NCBI GenBank assembly: GCA_947626695.1
Contig: CANQTE010000004.1
Span: 1-50,118, forward strand
Length of the DNA: 50,118 bases
Direction of reading: 5' to 3'
DNA from: an uncultured Bacilli bacterium
Lineage (GTDB): Bacteria; Bacillota_I; Bacilli_A; RF39; UBA660
The position numbers were made by a program, and so were the translations under genes. This document shows positions 18,978 to 26,610 of this stretch, in pieces (position 1 is the first letter of the stretch; every line of letters starts with the position of its first letter). The notes beneath the pieces are model-generated. The model was not told the DNA's origin, made no database searches, and saw only the letters and a program-made list of their open reading frames with translations.

Positions 18978-19250
18978 TTAAGTTACCACAACATATGGAT
19001 TGGTAGAAGTACCATTTCCGCCACCTTTAAACAGTGTATCAGACCTCAGATTTATTACTGGGCGCACACCAATCGCAGTATCGTTCAAATAGGCAGTGCT
19101 GAGGCCGCCATCGCTAAACACAATGAGCATGCGAACGCCGCCATAAGAGTAATACGGAGACATTGTCCAGTATTTACTATTTGTGTATAAATAATAACCT
19201 GAATTAGCTGTAACTCCAATTCCTCCAGCAAAGCTTGCTTCATTAGAACA
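18978..19250 (-). pseudogene. C-terminal fragment of a C-type-lectin-fold, DGR-type variable protein
   Basis: An open frame of 90 residues runs from the junction at 19250 to a TAA stop. It reads YWTMSPYYSYGGVRMLIVFS, later GVRPVINLRSD and NGTSTNPYVV. The layout (YW-SP, variable stretch, GVRP) parallels YWLRSP...GVAPAF at the end of the prophage DGR target. A stop codon (TAG, 19253-19251) lies immediately upstream, where homology ends, and no start exists. Bases about 19050-19135 are about 57% G+C by hand count, against about 30% around them. Of 28 codons there, 22 end in C or T, as expected if AAY template codons were mutagenised. I infer the rest of the gene was cut off by prophage insertion. 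Confidence 0.7.
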
Positions 19251-19256
19251 CTAATG
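19241..19256. other. Inverted repeat at the left prophage junction (possible attL core)
   Basis: CATTAG-aaca-CTAATG, exactly where the chromosomal lectin-type frame stops matching. It is the best candidate for the attachment core. No second copy is found near the right edge of the window, so attR must lie beyond 50118. Confidence 0.4.
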
Positions 19257-19281
19257 ATATACCCTATAAGGAGGTGAGAGT

Positions 19282-19395
19282 ATGGTTACAATTGAAAAAG
19301 TTGATATGAGCCTTGAAACAGCATATCAACTTTACGAACTAGGAATTGCTGTTTTATACAAAAACGGCATAATCCTATTAATGAAAGAGGATTAA
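19282..19395 (+). CDS. Small protein at the prophage edge, 37 aa
   Basis: Unrecognised. The ATG follows a near-perfect AAGGAGGTGAGAG ribosome site. The peptide is half charged (MVTIEKVDMSLETAYQLYEL), with a hydrophobic C-terminal half and a KED end. It is one of two rightward prophage genes. A weak TTGCTT/TATACC promoter overlaps the junction repeat. A hairpin AAAGAGG-attaa-CCTCTTT (19384-19402) spans the stop. ATACCCTATAAGG just upstream resembles the immunity operators near 49,4xx, so repressor control is possible but unproven. Confidence 0.5.
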   Translation: MVTIEKVDMSLETAYQLYELGIAVLYKNGIILLMKED

Positions 19396-19455
19396 CCTCT
19401 TTCGTATGATATTATATCTAAAAAATAATCAAAAAACAATTAATTATTGCAAAAT

Positions 19456-19488
19456 AAAAAAAGGTAGAGATTTGAACCCTACCTTTTT
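19456..19488 (-). terminator. Terminator of the lysis module
   Basis: AAAAAGGTAG (19458-19467) pairs with CTACCTTTTT (19479-19488) and has a T run on the minus strand. It stands 20 bases after the endolysin stop and can also stop rightward transcription. Confidence 0.8.
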
Positions 19489-19507
19489 GTTGATGGCGAC
19501 AATATGG

Positions 19508-20437
19508 TTAATATAATTTAATATTATCCCAATTAGTCGTTTTGTTTTGATAGTTAAGATTTACTTGTCTTTGAACTTCGGCATAGTTATTTCCTAATGC
19601 TTTTTTTCGATCATCACCATTTCCAAAATCACCACGAATAGTTTTCTTAACTAAATCTAATATATTGACACTTGGATTTGGTGTAGTTGAATTTGCTTTA
19701 TTGCCTGATACAATTTCATTAACTTTTGATTGAACTTTTGAATAGTCATATCCTGCTTCTGTTAAACGTCTTTTACGATCAGGGTTATTTCCCCATTTGC
19801 CATCAATAACTTCCTTTGCTAGTTCATCAATTGTTTTTGATGGATTAGGTTCTGGTTTAACATTTTCTGTATTAGAACTTGCTTGATTATAATCAATAAA
19901 GTTTAACTTCCCATGATTAACCCAAGTTCTTTTATTATAGCCACTTTTTGCACCAATATTACCAACTGCGGTTATTTGCACTCCATCTTTCCATATTGGT
20001 GTACATTCAACAGCTAATCCATCTCCAATATAAATTCCTACATGCCCTGACATGTGTACTACTTCTCCAATTTGAATATTTGAGAAATTAGTTGATACAT
20101 CGGTGCAATATTTCATAATAGTATCAGCACCAACATCAGGAACACCATTAGAGGCATAACTAGCACCGCCATAGGTTTTATTAACATTACCTTTCCAACC
20201 CCATAAAATACCTTTAATTAAACAAACACAATCAAATCCAAATGTATCGGCACTTGCATTCTTAATTTTGTTAGTTCTTGCACTTTGTTTATTATAAGAA
20301 TGATTATTGCAATATCTATTCTTATTTGTATTATTCATAGGTGCACCAAAACAACCCATAATATATAATGTTTTAAAATTAGTTGCTATTTCTTTTGCTT
20401 TATTCGCAAAATCAATATTATTCATAACTTTTCCCAT
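19508..20437 (-). CDS. Phage endolysin: NlpC/P60-like peptidase with two CW_7 repeats
   Basis: The lytic enzyme of the prophage, 309 aa. The N-terminal catalytic domain has a Cys nucleophile context FGFDCVCLIKG (about residues 67-77) and the His in GHVGIYIGDG (about 131), as in NlpC/P60 and CHAP-like peptidases. Two CW_7 (Cpl-7-type) wall-binding repeats follow (about 200-245 and 255-295), with DGKWGNNPDRKRRL and GDFGNGDDRKKAL. There is no signal peptide, so release depends on the holin. Its ATG overlaps the preceding small gene by one base. Confidence 0.9.
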   Translation of the reverse strand: MGKVMNNIDFANKAKEIATNFKTLYIMGCFGAPMNNTNKNRYCNNHSYNKQSARTNKIKNASADTFGFDCVCLIKGILWGWKGNVNKTYGGASYASNGVPDVGADTIMKYCTDVSTNFSNIQIGEVVHMSGHVGIYIGDGLAVECTPIWKDGVQITAVGNIGAKSGYNKRTWVNHGKLNFIDYNQASSNTENVKPEPNPSKTIDELAKEVIDGKWGNNPDRKRRLTEAGYDYSKVQSKVNEIVSGNKANSTTPNPSVNILDLVKKTIRGDFGNGDDRKKALGNNYAEVQRQVNLNYQNKTTNWDNIKLY

Positions 20438-20541
20438 TATTTAACATCCTCCTCTTTTTCGTTATAAACTTCTTCTGTATCGCCTACAACTTCGATGTAT
20501 TCTTCTTCTGTTTCTACAACATTTTTTTCTTCATTTTCCAT
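20437..20541 (-). CDS. Very acidic small protein, 34 aa
   Basis: A short gene between holin and endolysin. It starts at ATG 20541 after AAAGGAGG and ends TAATG with the endolysin start. Nearly half the residues are Glu or Asp, and no membrane segment exists. Function unknown; similar tiny acidic frames are common in lysis cassettes. Confidence 0.6.
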   Translation of the reverse strand: MENEEKNVVETEEEYIEVVGDTEEVYNEKEEDVK

Positions 20542-20589
20542 AACTTATTCCTCCTTTTAAGAAAATAATGTTTAAAAAAAGAAACTTTT

Positions 20590-20787
20590 TCAGTTTTCTT
20601 TTTTATATTTAGCATTTGATATCATTAAAATTGTACCTAAAAAGGTATCTATCGCTGTAATAGTTCCGACAACTTGTTCTCCATAAGGCAAGCCCCAAAT
20701 ACTCGCTAATGCGAAGTATAAAGTGCCTATTGCTGGCAAAACTATTTGTGCGATATATTTTAGAATATCATAAGTTTTATTACTCAT
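20590..20787 (-). CDS. Phage holin, r1t-like
   Basis: A 65-aa membrane protein with two hydrophobic segments (about residues 9-30 and 38-57) separated by GLPYGEQV. The pattern LYFALASIWGLPYGEQVVG followed by IDTFLGTILMIS is typical of holins of the phage r1t family. It would form membrane lesions at the end of the lytic cycle and release the endolysin. It sits directly upstream of the lysis enzyme. Confidence 0.88.
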   Translation of the reverse strand: MSNKTYDILKYIAQIVLPAIGTLYFALASIWGLPYGEQVVGTITAIDTFLGTILMISNAKYKKEN

Positions 20788-20797
20788 TTTAATCGCC

Positions 20798-21142
20798 TCA
20801 CTTTCTTTCTTTCAAAATAATATTTGTTTCATTCATTAACTTATTAGATTCTCGAACTTCTTCAGCTAAAAGATCCAATTTGTTTTCTAATTTATGAGCA
20901 TTATCTGTATAATTTTTAATTGTTGTTGAATTTAATTTAATAACTTCCGAGTTATTATTAATAACTTGCGAATTATTTTCAACAACTGATTTGAACGAAT
21001 CTAACATATAATCTTTTTCTTCTAGTCTTTTTAACTTTATTTCTAAATATTTTGGAGCATATTTAACTAATAAAAAAAGAACAACGATAAGTATTGCTCC
21101 TATTAGACCATAATCAAATAAAATCTTCGCAACCTCTTCCAT
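20798..21142 (-). CDS. Membrane-anchored coiled-coil protein of the lysis module
   Basis: 114 aa from ATG 21142 (GGAAAGGAG precedes it). One N-terminal membrane helix (about residues 7-27), then a basic stretch and a coiled coil with Asn-rich heptads. Frames like this precede holins in many Bacillota phages and are called holin-like or BhlA/XhlA-like; the exact role is not shown. A longer start at 21193 is rejected because it would run through the terminator at 21159-21181. Confidence 0.7.
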   Translation of the reverse strand: MEEVAKILFDYGLIGAILIVVLFLLVKYAPKYLEIKLKRLEEKDYMLDSFKSVVENNSQVINNNSEVIKLNSTTIKNYTDNAHKLENKLDLLAEEVRESNKLMNETNIILKERK

Positions 21143-21158
21143 TCTTACTCCTTTCCAT

Positions 21159-21181
21159 AAAAAAATCTCTAATATAGAGAT
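21159..21181 (-). terminator. Terminator of the DGR unit
   Basis: Minus-strand ATCTCTA pairs with TAGAGAT (21181-21175 with 21171-21165), loop of three, then seven T. It separates the reverse transcriptase gene from the lysis genes. Confidence 0.85.
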
Positions 21182-21189
21182 CATTTTAT

Positions 21190-22314
21190 TCATTCATAAT
21201 ATTTTTTCATTAATTTTTGAAATAATAATTTGTAATTTTCAGTTACATAGTAATTTTTATAGCCTTTTGACATTCCATACCAAGATCTATATGATTCTAA
21301 AATAAATTGTAATCCCTCCGGACTGCCATTATACTTTTTAAACATTTTTGTTAATCTTCTTCTTGCCTGATGGATGCTTTTCTTTCCTAATCTTATAATT
21401 ACTTTACCACTATCAGTTAAGTTAATCCTTTTTTTAAGAAAAATAAAGGTGGACGATAATTTAGTGACTGATACTTTCTTATTATTTATTGTTATATCAA
21501 GTATTTTTGCCATTTTATATAGACCTTCACGGCATTTTTTCACTTCTTTAAGATCCTTACATATAGCATAGCCATCATCCATATATCTACCATAGCCTTT
21601 TATCTTTAAAACTTCTTTGAAGTACCTATCTAATAAAGTAGGATAATAAATAGCACATATTTGCGATACTTGACTGCCTAACCCTAATCCTTTATCTCCA
21701 AAGCTTTTTATATCATTTTTGACCATTGATAATATATCTTTATCTTTTATGTCTTTTGATAATAGTTTTAATAATACATCATGATTTATATTATCAAAAA
21801 ATTTAGAAAAATCAAATTGAAATATATATCCATTATTCCCATATTTTTTGTAATGTCTTAATAAATGCGCTTTTAAACGATCCAAAGCAAAATCTGTTCC
21901 TTTACCTTTTAGACTTGCTCCATTATCAAATATTAATTTGGAGGATAATACTGGGACAAGATATTTATCACATAATGTTCTCTCTATACATCGCTCATCT
22001 ATATCGACAGCACGTATATGCCTTATTTTTCCACGCTCACAGATGTCAAACTCCAAAAATTTTAGAGGTTTGAATTCTCTTGATTGAAGTTTGTTGCGTA
22101 TTTCTAATGTTTTTAATGGCAATAAAGATTCTTGCTTTTGAATACTGCTTTTCCATCTAACACCATTCCTACACAAATAGAAAGCTTTATATAGATTAAT
22201 ATAAGTAAATATATCATCATAATTACCTATCTGTTGCTCTTTTTTCCTCTCTCTTTCTAACCTATGAACGTGTCGTCTTTGGAATCTTCTTTCGTGTCTT
22301 TCTTCACTTCTCAT
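21190..22314 (-). CDS. Reverse transcriptase of a diversity-generating retroelement
   Basis: A 374-aa group II-intron-like reverse transcriptase. A basic N-terminus is followed by palm motifs FQFDFSKFFDNINHD (about 151-165), GLGLGSQVSQICAIYYPTLL (about 204-223) and the catalytic YMDD (about 238-241). The SQ-containing motif 4 is typical of DGR enzymes, and no endonuclease or maturase domain is present. It copies the TR RNA into cDNA with errors at adenines; the cDNA then replaces the VR. The ATG follows AGGAGG. TR, avd and target gene lie just upstream in the canonical order. Confidence 0.96.
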   Translation of the reverse strand: MRSEERHERRFQRRHVHRLERERKKEQQIGNYDDIFTYINLYKAFYLCRNGVRWKSSIQKQESLLPLKTLEIRNKLQSREFKPLKFLEFDICERGKIRHIRAVDIDERCIERTLCDKYLVPVLSSKLIFDNGASLKGKGTDFALDRLKAHLLRHYKKYGNNGYIFQFDFSKFFDNINHDVLLKLLSKDIKDKDILSMVKNDIKSFGDKGLGLGSQVSQICAIYYPTLLDRYFKEVLKIKGYGRYMDDGYAICKDLKEVKKCREGLYKMAKILDITINNKKVSVTKLSSTFIFLKKRINLTDSGKVIIRLGKKSIHQARRRLTKMFKKYNGSPEGLQFILESYRSWYGMSKGYKNYYVTENYKLLFQKLMKKYYE

Positions 22315-22672
22315 AAATTCCTCCTGTATAAGGCAATAAAATTATTTACACATCTTTAATTATTGGTTTAAGTAGATGTACTATACCGATAACAGCCATG
22401 AAATTAATGATACCAATAAACATTAACCATGCAAGAAGCGTCCGACTGGGTATGCTAAATAATGTATTTAGTGCTAATAAGCACAGGGTTATAAATTCCT
22501 TTATATATTCTTATCTGGGCATTGATTTCACTAATATTTCAAGTTACTTTATACTAACCAATTAATCTATATAAATCGGGGGCGACGCCATTTGTATTGT
22601 TACTATTGTTATTGTTAGCCGAACCATCACTATTAACATTTATCCAATTATCAGAACTATTAGAGCTGGTTT
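22315..22672 (-). ncRNA. DGR template RNA: TR plus downstream spacer
   Basis: This 383-base gene-free interval between avd and the RT gene (22315-22697) contains the template repeat and about 260 bases of downstream spacer. In the studied Bordetella DGR the spacer beyond TR is needed for cDNA priming. The spacer here is somewhat richer in G+C than its flanks. No start-bearing frame is present. The ends are approximate. Confidence 0.7.
22577..22672 (-). repeat. DGR template repeat (TR)
   Basis: Aligned without gaps to 23256-23351. All 61 non-adenine positions (read on the minus strand) are identical. Of 35 template adenines, 18 differ in the VR. Read in the target's frame the TR has 11 AAY codons, which cannot mutate to a stop at the A positions. 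The similarity can be stretched to 22568 if adenine substitutions are allowed. The end nearest the RT gene carries the GC-rich GGCGTCGCCCCCG, shared with the VR. Confidence 0.97.
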
Positions 22673-22697
22673 ATACAACTTATAACCCGTTAAACTA

Positions 22698-23117
22698 TTA
22701 ATTTTCTTTTATCAAATTCTTATATTTTACTCTATCGGCTTTTAATAAGCCTTTTAATAACATTATTTCGGTATTTATCATGTCCGCAATGTTCTCTACT
22801 AATTTAATCGATATTCCTGCATCTTTAAACAGAAAATACATTATTTCAATTTGTGATAGCATTGCTTGCGATTCAGCAATTGCTAATTTGAATTCTTGAC
22901 TTCTTAACATTACATCGTTTTGATTTTCAACATATATTGAATTACCTTTTTTTACGTGATTTAATAACTCAATAGCCATATCAATTAATTTATTATAGAA
23001 AAAACGATATTTCTTTGATTTATTAATCGTGCATTTTATGATATTTATTTCAATATCTCTTGCATTTTTCAGGAATTCCATGTTGGATGTACTTCTATCA
23101 CACGCTTTTACTGACAT
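22698..23117 (-). CDS. avd: Accessory variability determinant (Avd), four-helix bundle protein
   Basis: 139 aa, basic and helical. The N-terminal pattern MSV...TSNMEFLKNARDIE followed by KYRFFYNKLIDMAIELLNHVKKGNSIY is that of the Avd/four-helix-bundle (S23-like) family. In Bordetella phage BPP-1 Avd forms a pentamer that binds the reverse transcriptase and RNA and is needed for homing. It lies between target gene and TR. GGAGG is 15 bases from the chosen ATG, and a tiny out-of-frame ATG frame lies between them, so translation may be coupled. Confidence 0.9.
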   Translation of the reverse strand: MSVKACDRSTSNMEFLKNARDIEINIIKCTINKSKKYRFFYNKLIDMAIELLNHVKKGNSIYVENQNDVMLRSQEFKLAIAESQAMLSQIEIMYFLFKDAGISIKLVENIADMINTEIMLLKGLLKADRVKYKNLIKEN

Positions 23118-23206
23118 ATTGCATCTTATTATCCTCCAAATTCATTTTATCAAAATTATGTATATTTTTCTATCGATTTATTTATTTTTTATCGAAAATT
23201 TAATTT

Positions 23207-23237
23207 TAATCTAACTAGGACAAGCCTAGTTAGATTA
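23207..23237. other. 13-bp hairpin/cruciform after the VR
   Basis: TAATCTAACTAGG (23207-23219) and CCTAGTTAGATTA (23225-23237) are perfect inverted copies around a 5-base loop. It begins five bases beyond the target gene stop codon. There is no T run on the coding strand, so it is a poor terminator. A DNA hairpin at this place is required for efficient homing in characterised DGRs. Confidence 0.75.
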
Positions 23238-23241
23238 TAGA

Positions 23242-24465
23242 TCATAGACAAAAAGCGGGGGCGACGCCAAGTGTATAGCTACTATAGTCATCGCTAGCCG
23301 AACCATCACTATAAACACGTATCCAACGATCAGAACTAAAAGAGCTGGGACTTCTTAACCAATAAAGATTTGCTGTTCCACTTGAAGTTCCATTATTATT
23401 GTTATATTTTATTCTTTTAGCATTTGAATTATAATATGGATATTGTTGTCCCTCTAATGCTTGACTACCTTTATAATAACTATAACTAGCACTTCCAAAC
23501 ATTTCAGGATAAGATGGGAAGAATACTTTATCTTCTGTATCAGTTCCTGCTGTATTATTTGTATGGTTTGCTAAATTCTTTTTAATAACTGTTTTTAATA
23601 AAGATTGAATTCCACTTGGTAGAGCACCTGCAAATGTGTTATTTAACCATGTTCTACGAGGATTTGCTGACCATTGTCCTGTACCACCATAGTTTTGTCC
23701 ATTTTCAGCCGTTCCTTTGTTAGCCAAGACTTCTCGGCATTGTAAAGTAACCGCCGCTTTTGTACGAGTTCCTATTTGTTCTTTTAAATCGTCATGATTT
23801 ATTGCAACAATTACCATTGTCATATCTTGCTCGACATGGGCTTCTCCACCACTTCCACCAGCCATAGCAGATAAATGCATAACTCTTGTATCTCCAACAT
23901 TCCAGTAATCAGCAATATCAAGAAGTCCTTGATAATGAGCATTTAATATTGTTGCTAATTGCTCATCAGTTGCCGTGGCAAAGTCAACAGCTGTTGGTGT
24001 CGCCGTTATACAATTTACTTCATTAACATTGTAAACTTCTTTATCACTATACGGGAATAATCCGAATGAATATTTTTTATCAGTTACTAAATTATCAATT
24101 ATTAAATAATCATTTTGATATTTATTTTTTTCCTTTACATCTTCGACTAAAGTTCCATCTTCTTCATTTAATGGTATTTCTTCATCATCTCTTTTTATTA
24201 CTTTAACACCACCTAAAGAACAATATATGCCACCTCGATGGTCTTTCGTATCGTCAGGAGAATCAAATTTTAAACCGATGGATGTTGGCTCGATTTTGAT
24301 TTGCAAATTTTTTATATTGCGTGGAGATATTCCTCCACCAGTTTGCATATTTTCTATTTCTGTATCAAAGTTTTTAGCTGGAATAGGTGTCTCATCACCT
24401 TTTTTTGCTTTTATAGCATTACTAACATCAGTTAGAAAGTTACTTAAATTATCAGTTCTTGCCAT
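23242..24465 (-). CDS. DGR-diversified tail tip / receptor-binding protein
   Basis: 407 aa, last tail gene. The N-terminus (NLSNFLTDVSNAIKAKKGD, PIPAKNFDTEI) matches the short motif at the start of many Gram-positive phage tail fibres. A fibronectin-like beta region (about 48-155) follows, then a DUF6273/C-type-lectin-fold domain (about 190-407) with RRTWLNNTF, FFPSYPEMFG, YWLRSPSSF and a final GVAPAF. The last 32 codons are the VR; residues at the 11 AAY-derived codons read F,R,R,Y,S,D,D,Y,S,Y,L. Variation here would change receptor choice. Its ATG overlaps the previous stop (TAATG). Confidence 0.93.
   Translation of the reverse strand: MARTDNLSNFLTDVSNAIKAKKGDETPIPAKNFDTEIENMQTGGGISPRNIKNLQIKIEPTSIGLKFDSPDDTKDHRGGIYCSLGGVKVIKRDDEEIPLNEEDGTLVEDVKEKNKYQNDYLIIDNLVTDKKYSFGLFPYSDKEVYNVNEVNCITATPTAVDFATATDEQLATILNAHYQGLLDIADYWNVGDTRVMHLSAMAGGSGGEAHVEQDMTMVIVAINHDDLKEQIGTRTKAAVTLQCREVLANKGTAENGQNYGGTGQWSANPRRTWLNNTFAGALPSGIQSLLKTVIKKNLANHTNNTAGTDTEDKVFFPSYPEMFGSASYSYYKGSQALEGQQYPYYNSNAKRIKYNNNNGTSSGTANLYWLRSPSSFSSDRWIRVYSDGSASDDYSSYTLGVAPAFCL
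23256..23351 (-). repeat. DGR variable repeat (VR)
   Basis: The 3' end of the tail gene, 96 bases, ending at the GC-rich initiation-of-homing sequence GGCGTCGCCCCCG (23268-23256 on the minus strand), which is unchanged between TR and VR. All 18 differences from TR replace adenines, by C, G or T, and all 11 AAY codons have changed at least once. Confidence 0.97.
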
Positions 24466-25556
24466 TAGTAACTCGCCTCCAATGCTTTTGTAATATTACT
24501 AGAAATTTCTTGTTTAACATATTCTTTTACAAATTCTGTTTTTGCATAATCTGTTAAATCTATTGTCATTCCTAATTCATCCCACTCGCCGGCTTCTGTA
24601 TATGCATAGTTCATGCCCGTATCTTTTACATCCCAAACATCCCCTGCTTTAGCACCTGCTTTTTTACTTTCTAAATCCTCATAAGTATCAACAGATCCTT
24701 TTGGAGTATAAACAGAACTTATCTTTGCTTCAACGCCATCAACTCTTTCATCAACAGCATTAATAGCATTCATTAATGCACCAGCAACATCGGTGCTTAA
24801 TGTATCTTTAACTTTTTGAAACCATGAACTAAATTGAAGTTCATAATCTGTTAATTTTCCAGTAAGACTTGTATCATATTGATTAATTTTTCCATTAAAT
24901 GTAGTATCATATCCTTTTATTTTTGAATCAATATTTTTTTGTGTTGTTTGTAGGATACTATCTGAATCAGTTTTTAAATTTTTAACTATTAATTGTGCAT
25001 TTGCTAACTCTTTATCAAATGCTGTTTGAATTTGAATAAATAATTGTTCAGTATCAGGTGTTTTAATAGGTGATATTACATTTCCACAATCGCTAGTTAT
25101 AAATCTTGTATCTGTAACCATATCTTGTGTTATTGTTGTGGCTCCTGCTGGAACACTTATTTTTGCAATTCTTAAATCATAAATAACACTATCTCTTTGT
25201 AAATCAGGTGCTTGTGGTTCTTCGGCAAATGTCCCTTTTACAACTTGGGCGGTTATAGTTCTATTTGTTAAATCTAATCTTATAACAATATTATCTATAC
25301 GATTTAAAACACCATCAGCATTCTCAATTATTAAATTTTTAGCAATTTTATTATAATATCTATAACCATTTATAAAGCCCCTACCCACACTTACATCTAC
25401 TGACATATTGTTTTTATCTGCTATTACTTGACAGCCGTTATTAAAGATCCCATTTGTAAAAAATGGTATAAAATATTCAGCAAAATCCTCCGCATAATAA
25501 ACTCTGTCATTATCAACATCATTAAAAAATGAACTTGCTTCTGTATTAGTATTCAT
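24465..25556 (-). CDS. Tail/baseplate protein with coiled-coil centre
   Basis: 363 aa. The N-terminal half (about residues 1-160) is the structural domain seen in baseplate upper-type proteins: FAEYFIPFFTNGIFNNG, then VGRGFINGYRYYN. A central helical stretch (about 185-280) and a small C-terminal domain with the KGSVDTYEDLESKKAGAKAG motif common in phage neck or fibre proteins follow. It probably links the distal tail to the variable fibre encoded next. It overlaps that gene by one base. Confidence 0.75.
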   Translation of the reverse strand: MNTNTEASSFFNDVDNDRVYYAEDFAEYFIPFFTNGIFNNGCQVIADKNNMSVDVSVGRGFINGYRYYNKIAKNLIIENADGVLNRIDNIVIRLDLTNRTITAQVVKGTFAEEPQAPDLQRDSVIYDLRIAKISVPAGATTITQDMVTDTRFITSDCGNVISPIKTPDTEQLFIQIQTAFDKELANAQLIVKNLKTDSDSILQTTQKNIDSKIKGYDTTFNGKINQYDTSLTGKLTDYELQFSSWFQKVKDTLSTDVAGALMNAINAVDERVDGVEAKISSVYTPKGSVDTYEDLESKKAGAKAGDVWDVKDTGMNYAYTEAGEWDELGMTIDLTDYAKTEFVKEYVKQEISSNITKALEASY

Positions 25557-26610
25557 AACTTACCTCCTCCTCATCTGGCAATGCTTCCGCTAATGGACTT
25601 CCAAATGTTGCGAATATTTTATGGTTATCGTTTTCGATAACTTCTTCTATTTCGATAATCCTTTGTTTTAAGGAAACATTCCAATTTTCTTTAATTATAT
25701 TTACTATATCTCCTAAATCCCAGCCATTTTTATAATCGTTAGAATATGCCGTTACCTCGATAACTTCGGTTTCTCTTTTTAAGTTTTCTCTACCAATAGT
25801 TTTTAATTGTTCTTTGTAATCTTCTAAAGATGTACCCTCCGTCATTTGTTCTCCTGATGCATCTACAAAAACTTCTCTTAAATCTAAATCTGTAGCTTGA
25901 CCATTTGAAACTTCAACAAGAATTCTATCATCACCTTCGCCCGAACCACCAACTAATACATAATTTTTTTTATCTTTTGCATTATAGGTGTATTCTACAT
26001 TTTCAATGTTGGATTTATCATCACTAAACTCATATCTAGTATTAGCAATTTGACTTTCTGTACGATCTAATCCTTGATAATTTTCATAAATCAATTTTTT
26101 ATTTAAAAAATCAGGAATAATCCTGTGTGCTATTGTCGATGTTTTTGATAAATTAATTAAATATGAATAAACTTCTTTATATGTGCATTGAAATGTGATT
26201 TTTTCTGATTTTAATTCGGTTTCTTTTATTTCAAGATTAGAAAAGGGCGTCATTTCTGTTAACAATTTTCTTTCTCCATCTAAAAGTGAACCAGTAAAAT
26301 TAATTCTTTTTCTGATAATTCTTCTATCAAGGATGCTTGATAAAAAACGACCAATGATTGCAACTTCAACTACATCGCCACTATCGATTATTTGCCAATA
26401 TTCTATTATTCCTGCTTCTTTTGCATCAGTTCTTGCAATTATAAAATCTTCATGTAAAAATTCTTCTATTTTTTTACTAAATGCTACATGTAATTCAAAT
26501 TCGCCGGCTTCAAAATATTTTCTCCTCCAGCGAAGAGATATAAATTCATCTATTATACCTTTAAATGTTAGATTTTTATCATAAACATATAATTCAAATG
26601 CCTGAAACAT
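25546..26610 (-). CDS. Tail-tip protein, Gp37-like
   Basis: 354 aa, similar in layout to the siphovirus ReqiPepy6 Gp37-like family: N-terminal FELYVYDKNLTFKGIIDEF and SLRWRRKYFEAGEFELHV, a central hub-like region, and a C-terminal domain with YSNDYKNGWDLGDIVNI. These proteins take the place of the tail hub/Tal near the tip. It lies between the distal tail protein and the baseplate protein, with a 1-base and an 11-base overlap. Confidence 0.85.
   Translation of the reverse strand: MFQAFELYVYDKNLTFKGIIDEFISLRWRRKYFEAGEFELHVAFSKKIEEFLHEDFIIARTDAKEAGIIEYWQIIDSGDVVEVAIIGRFLSSILDRRIIRKRINFTGSLLDGERKLLTEMTPFSNLEIKETELKSEKITFQCTYKEVYSYLINLSKTSTIAHRIIPDFLNKKLIYENYQGLDRTESQIANTRYEFSDDKSNIENVEYTYNAKDKKNYVLVGGSGEGDDRILVEVSNGQATDLDLREVFVDASGEQMTEGTSLEDYKEQLKTIGRENLKRETEVIEVTAYSNDYKNGWDLGDIVNIIKENWNVSLKQRIIEIEEVIENDNHKIFATFGSPLAEALPDEEEVSYEY

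Noticed and set aside
19461-19488. tRNA T-arm-like sequence (GGGTTCAAATC on the minus strand), possible tRNA attachment site
   Set aside because: The hairpin is followed by a T run and no acceptor, D or anticodon arms exist on either side. It is the terminator after the endolysin gene.
22346-22489. Hydrophobic open frame of about 47 codons in the DGR spacer on the minus strand
   Set aside because: It has no ATG, GTG or TTG at its beginning and no ribosome site before its internal ATG. The interval is better explained as DGR RNA.
23207-23237. Hairpin after the target gene as an ordinary terminator
   Set aside because: No T run follows on the coding strand, and avd, TR and RT downstream need the same transcript.
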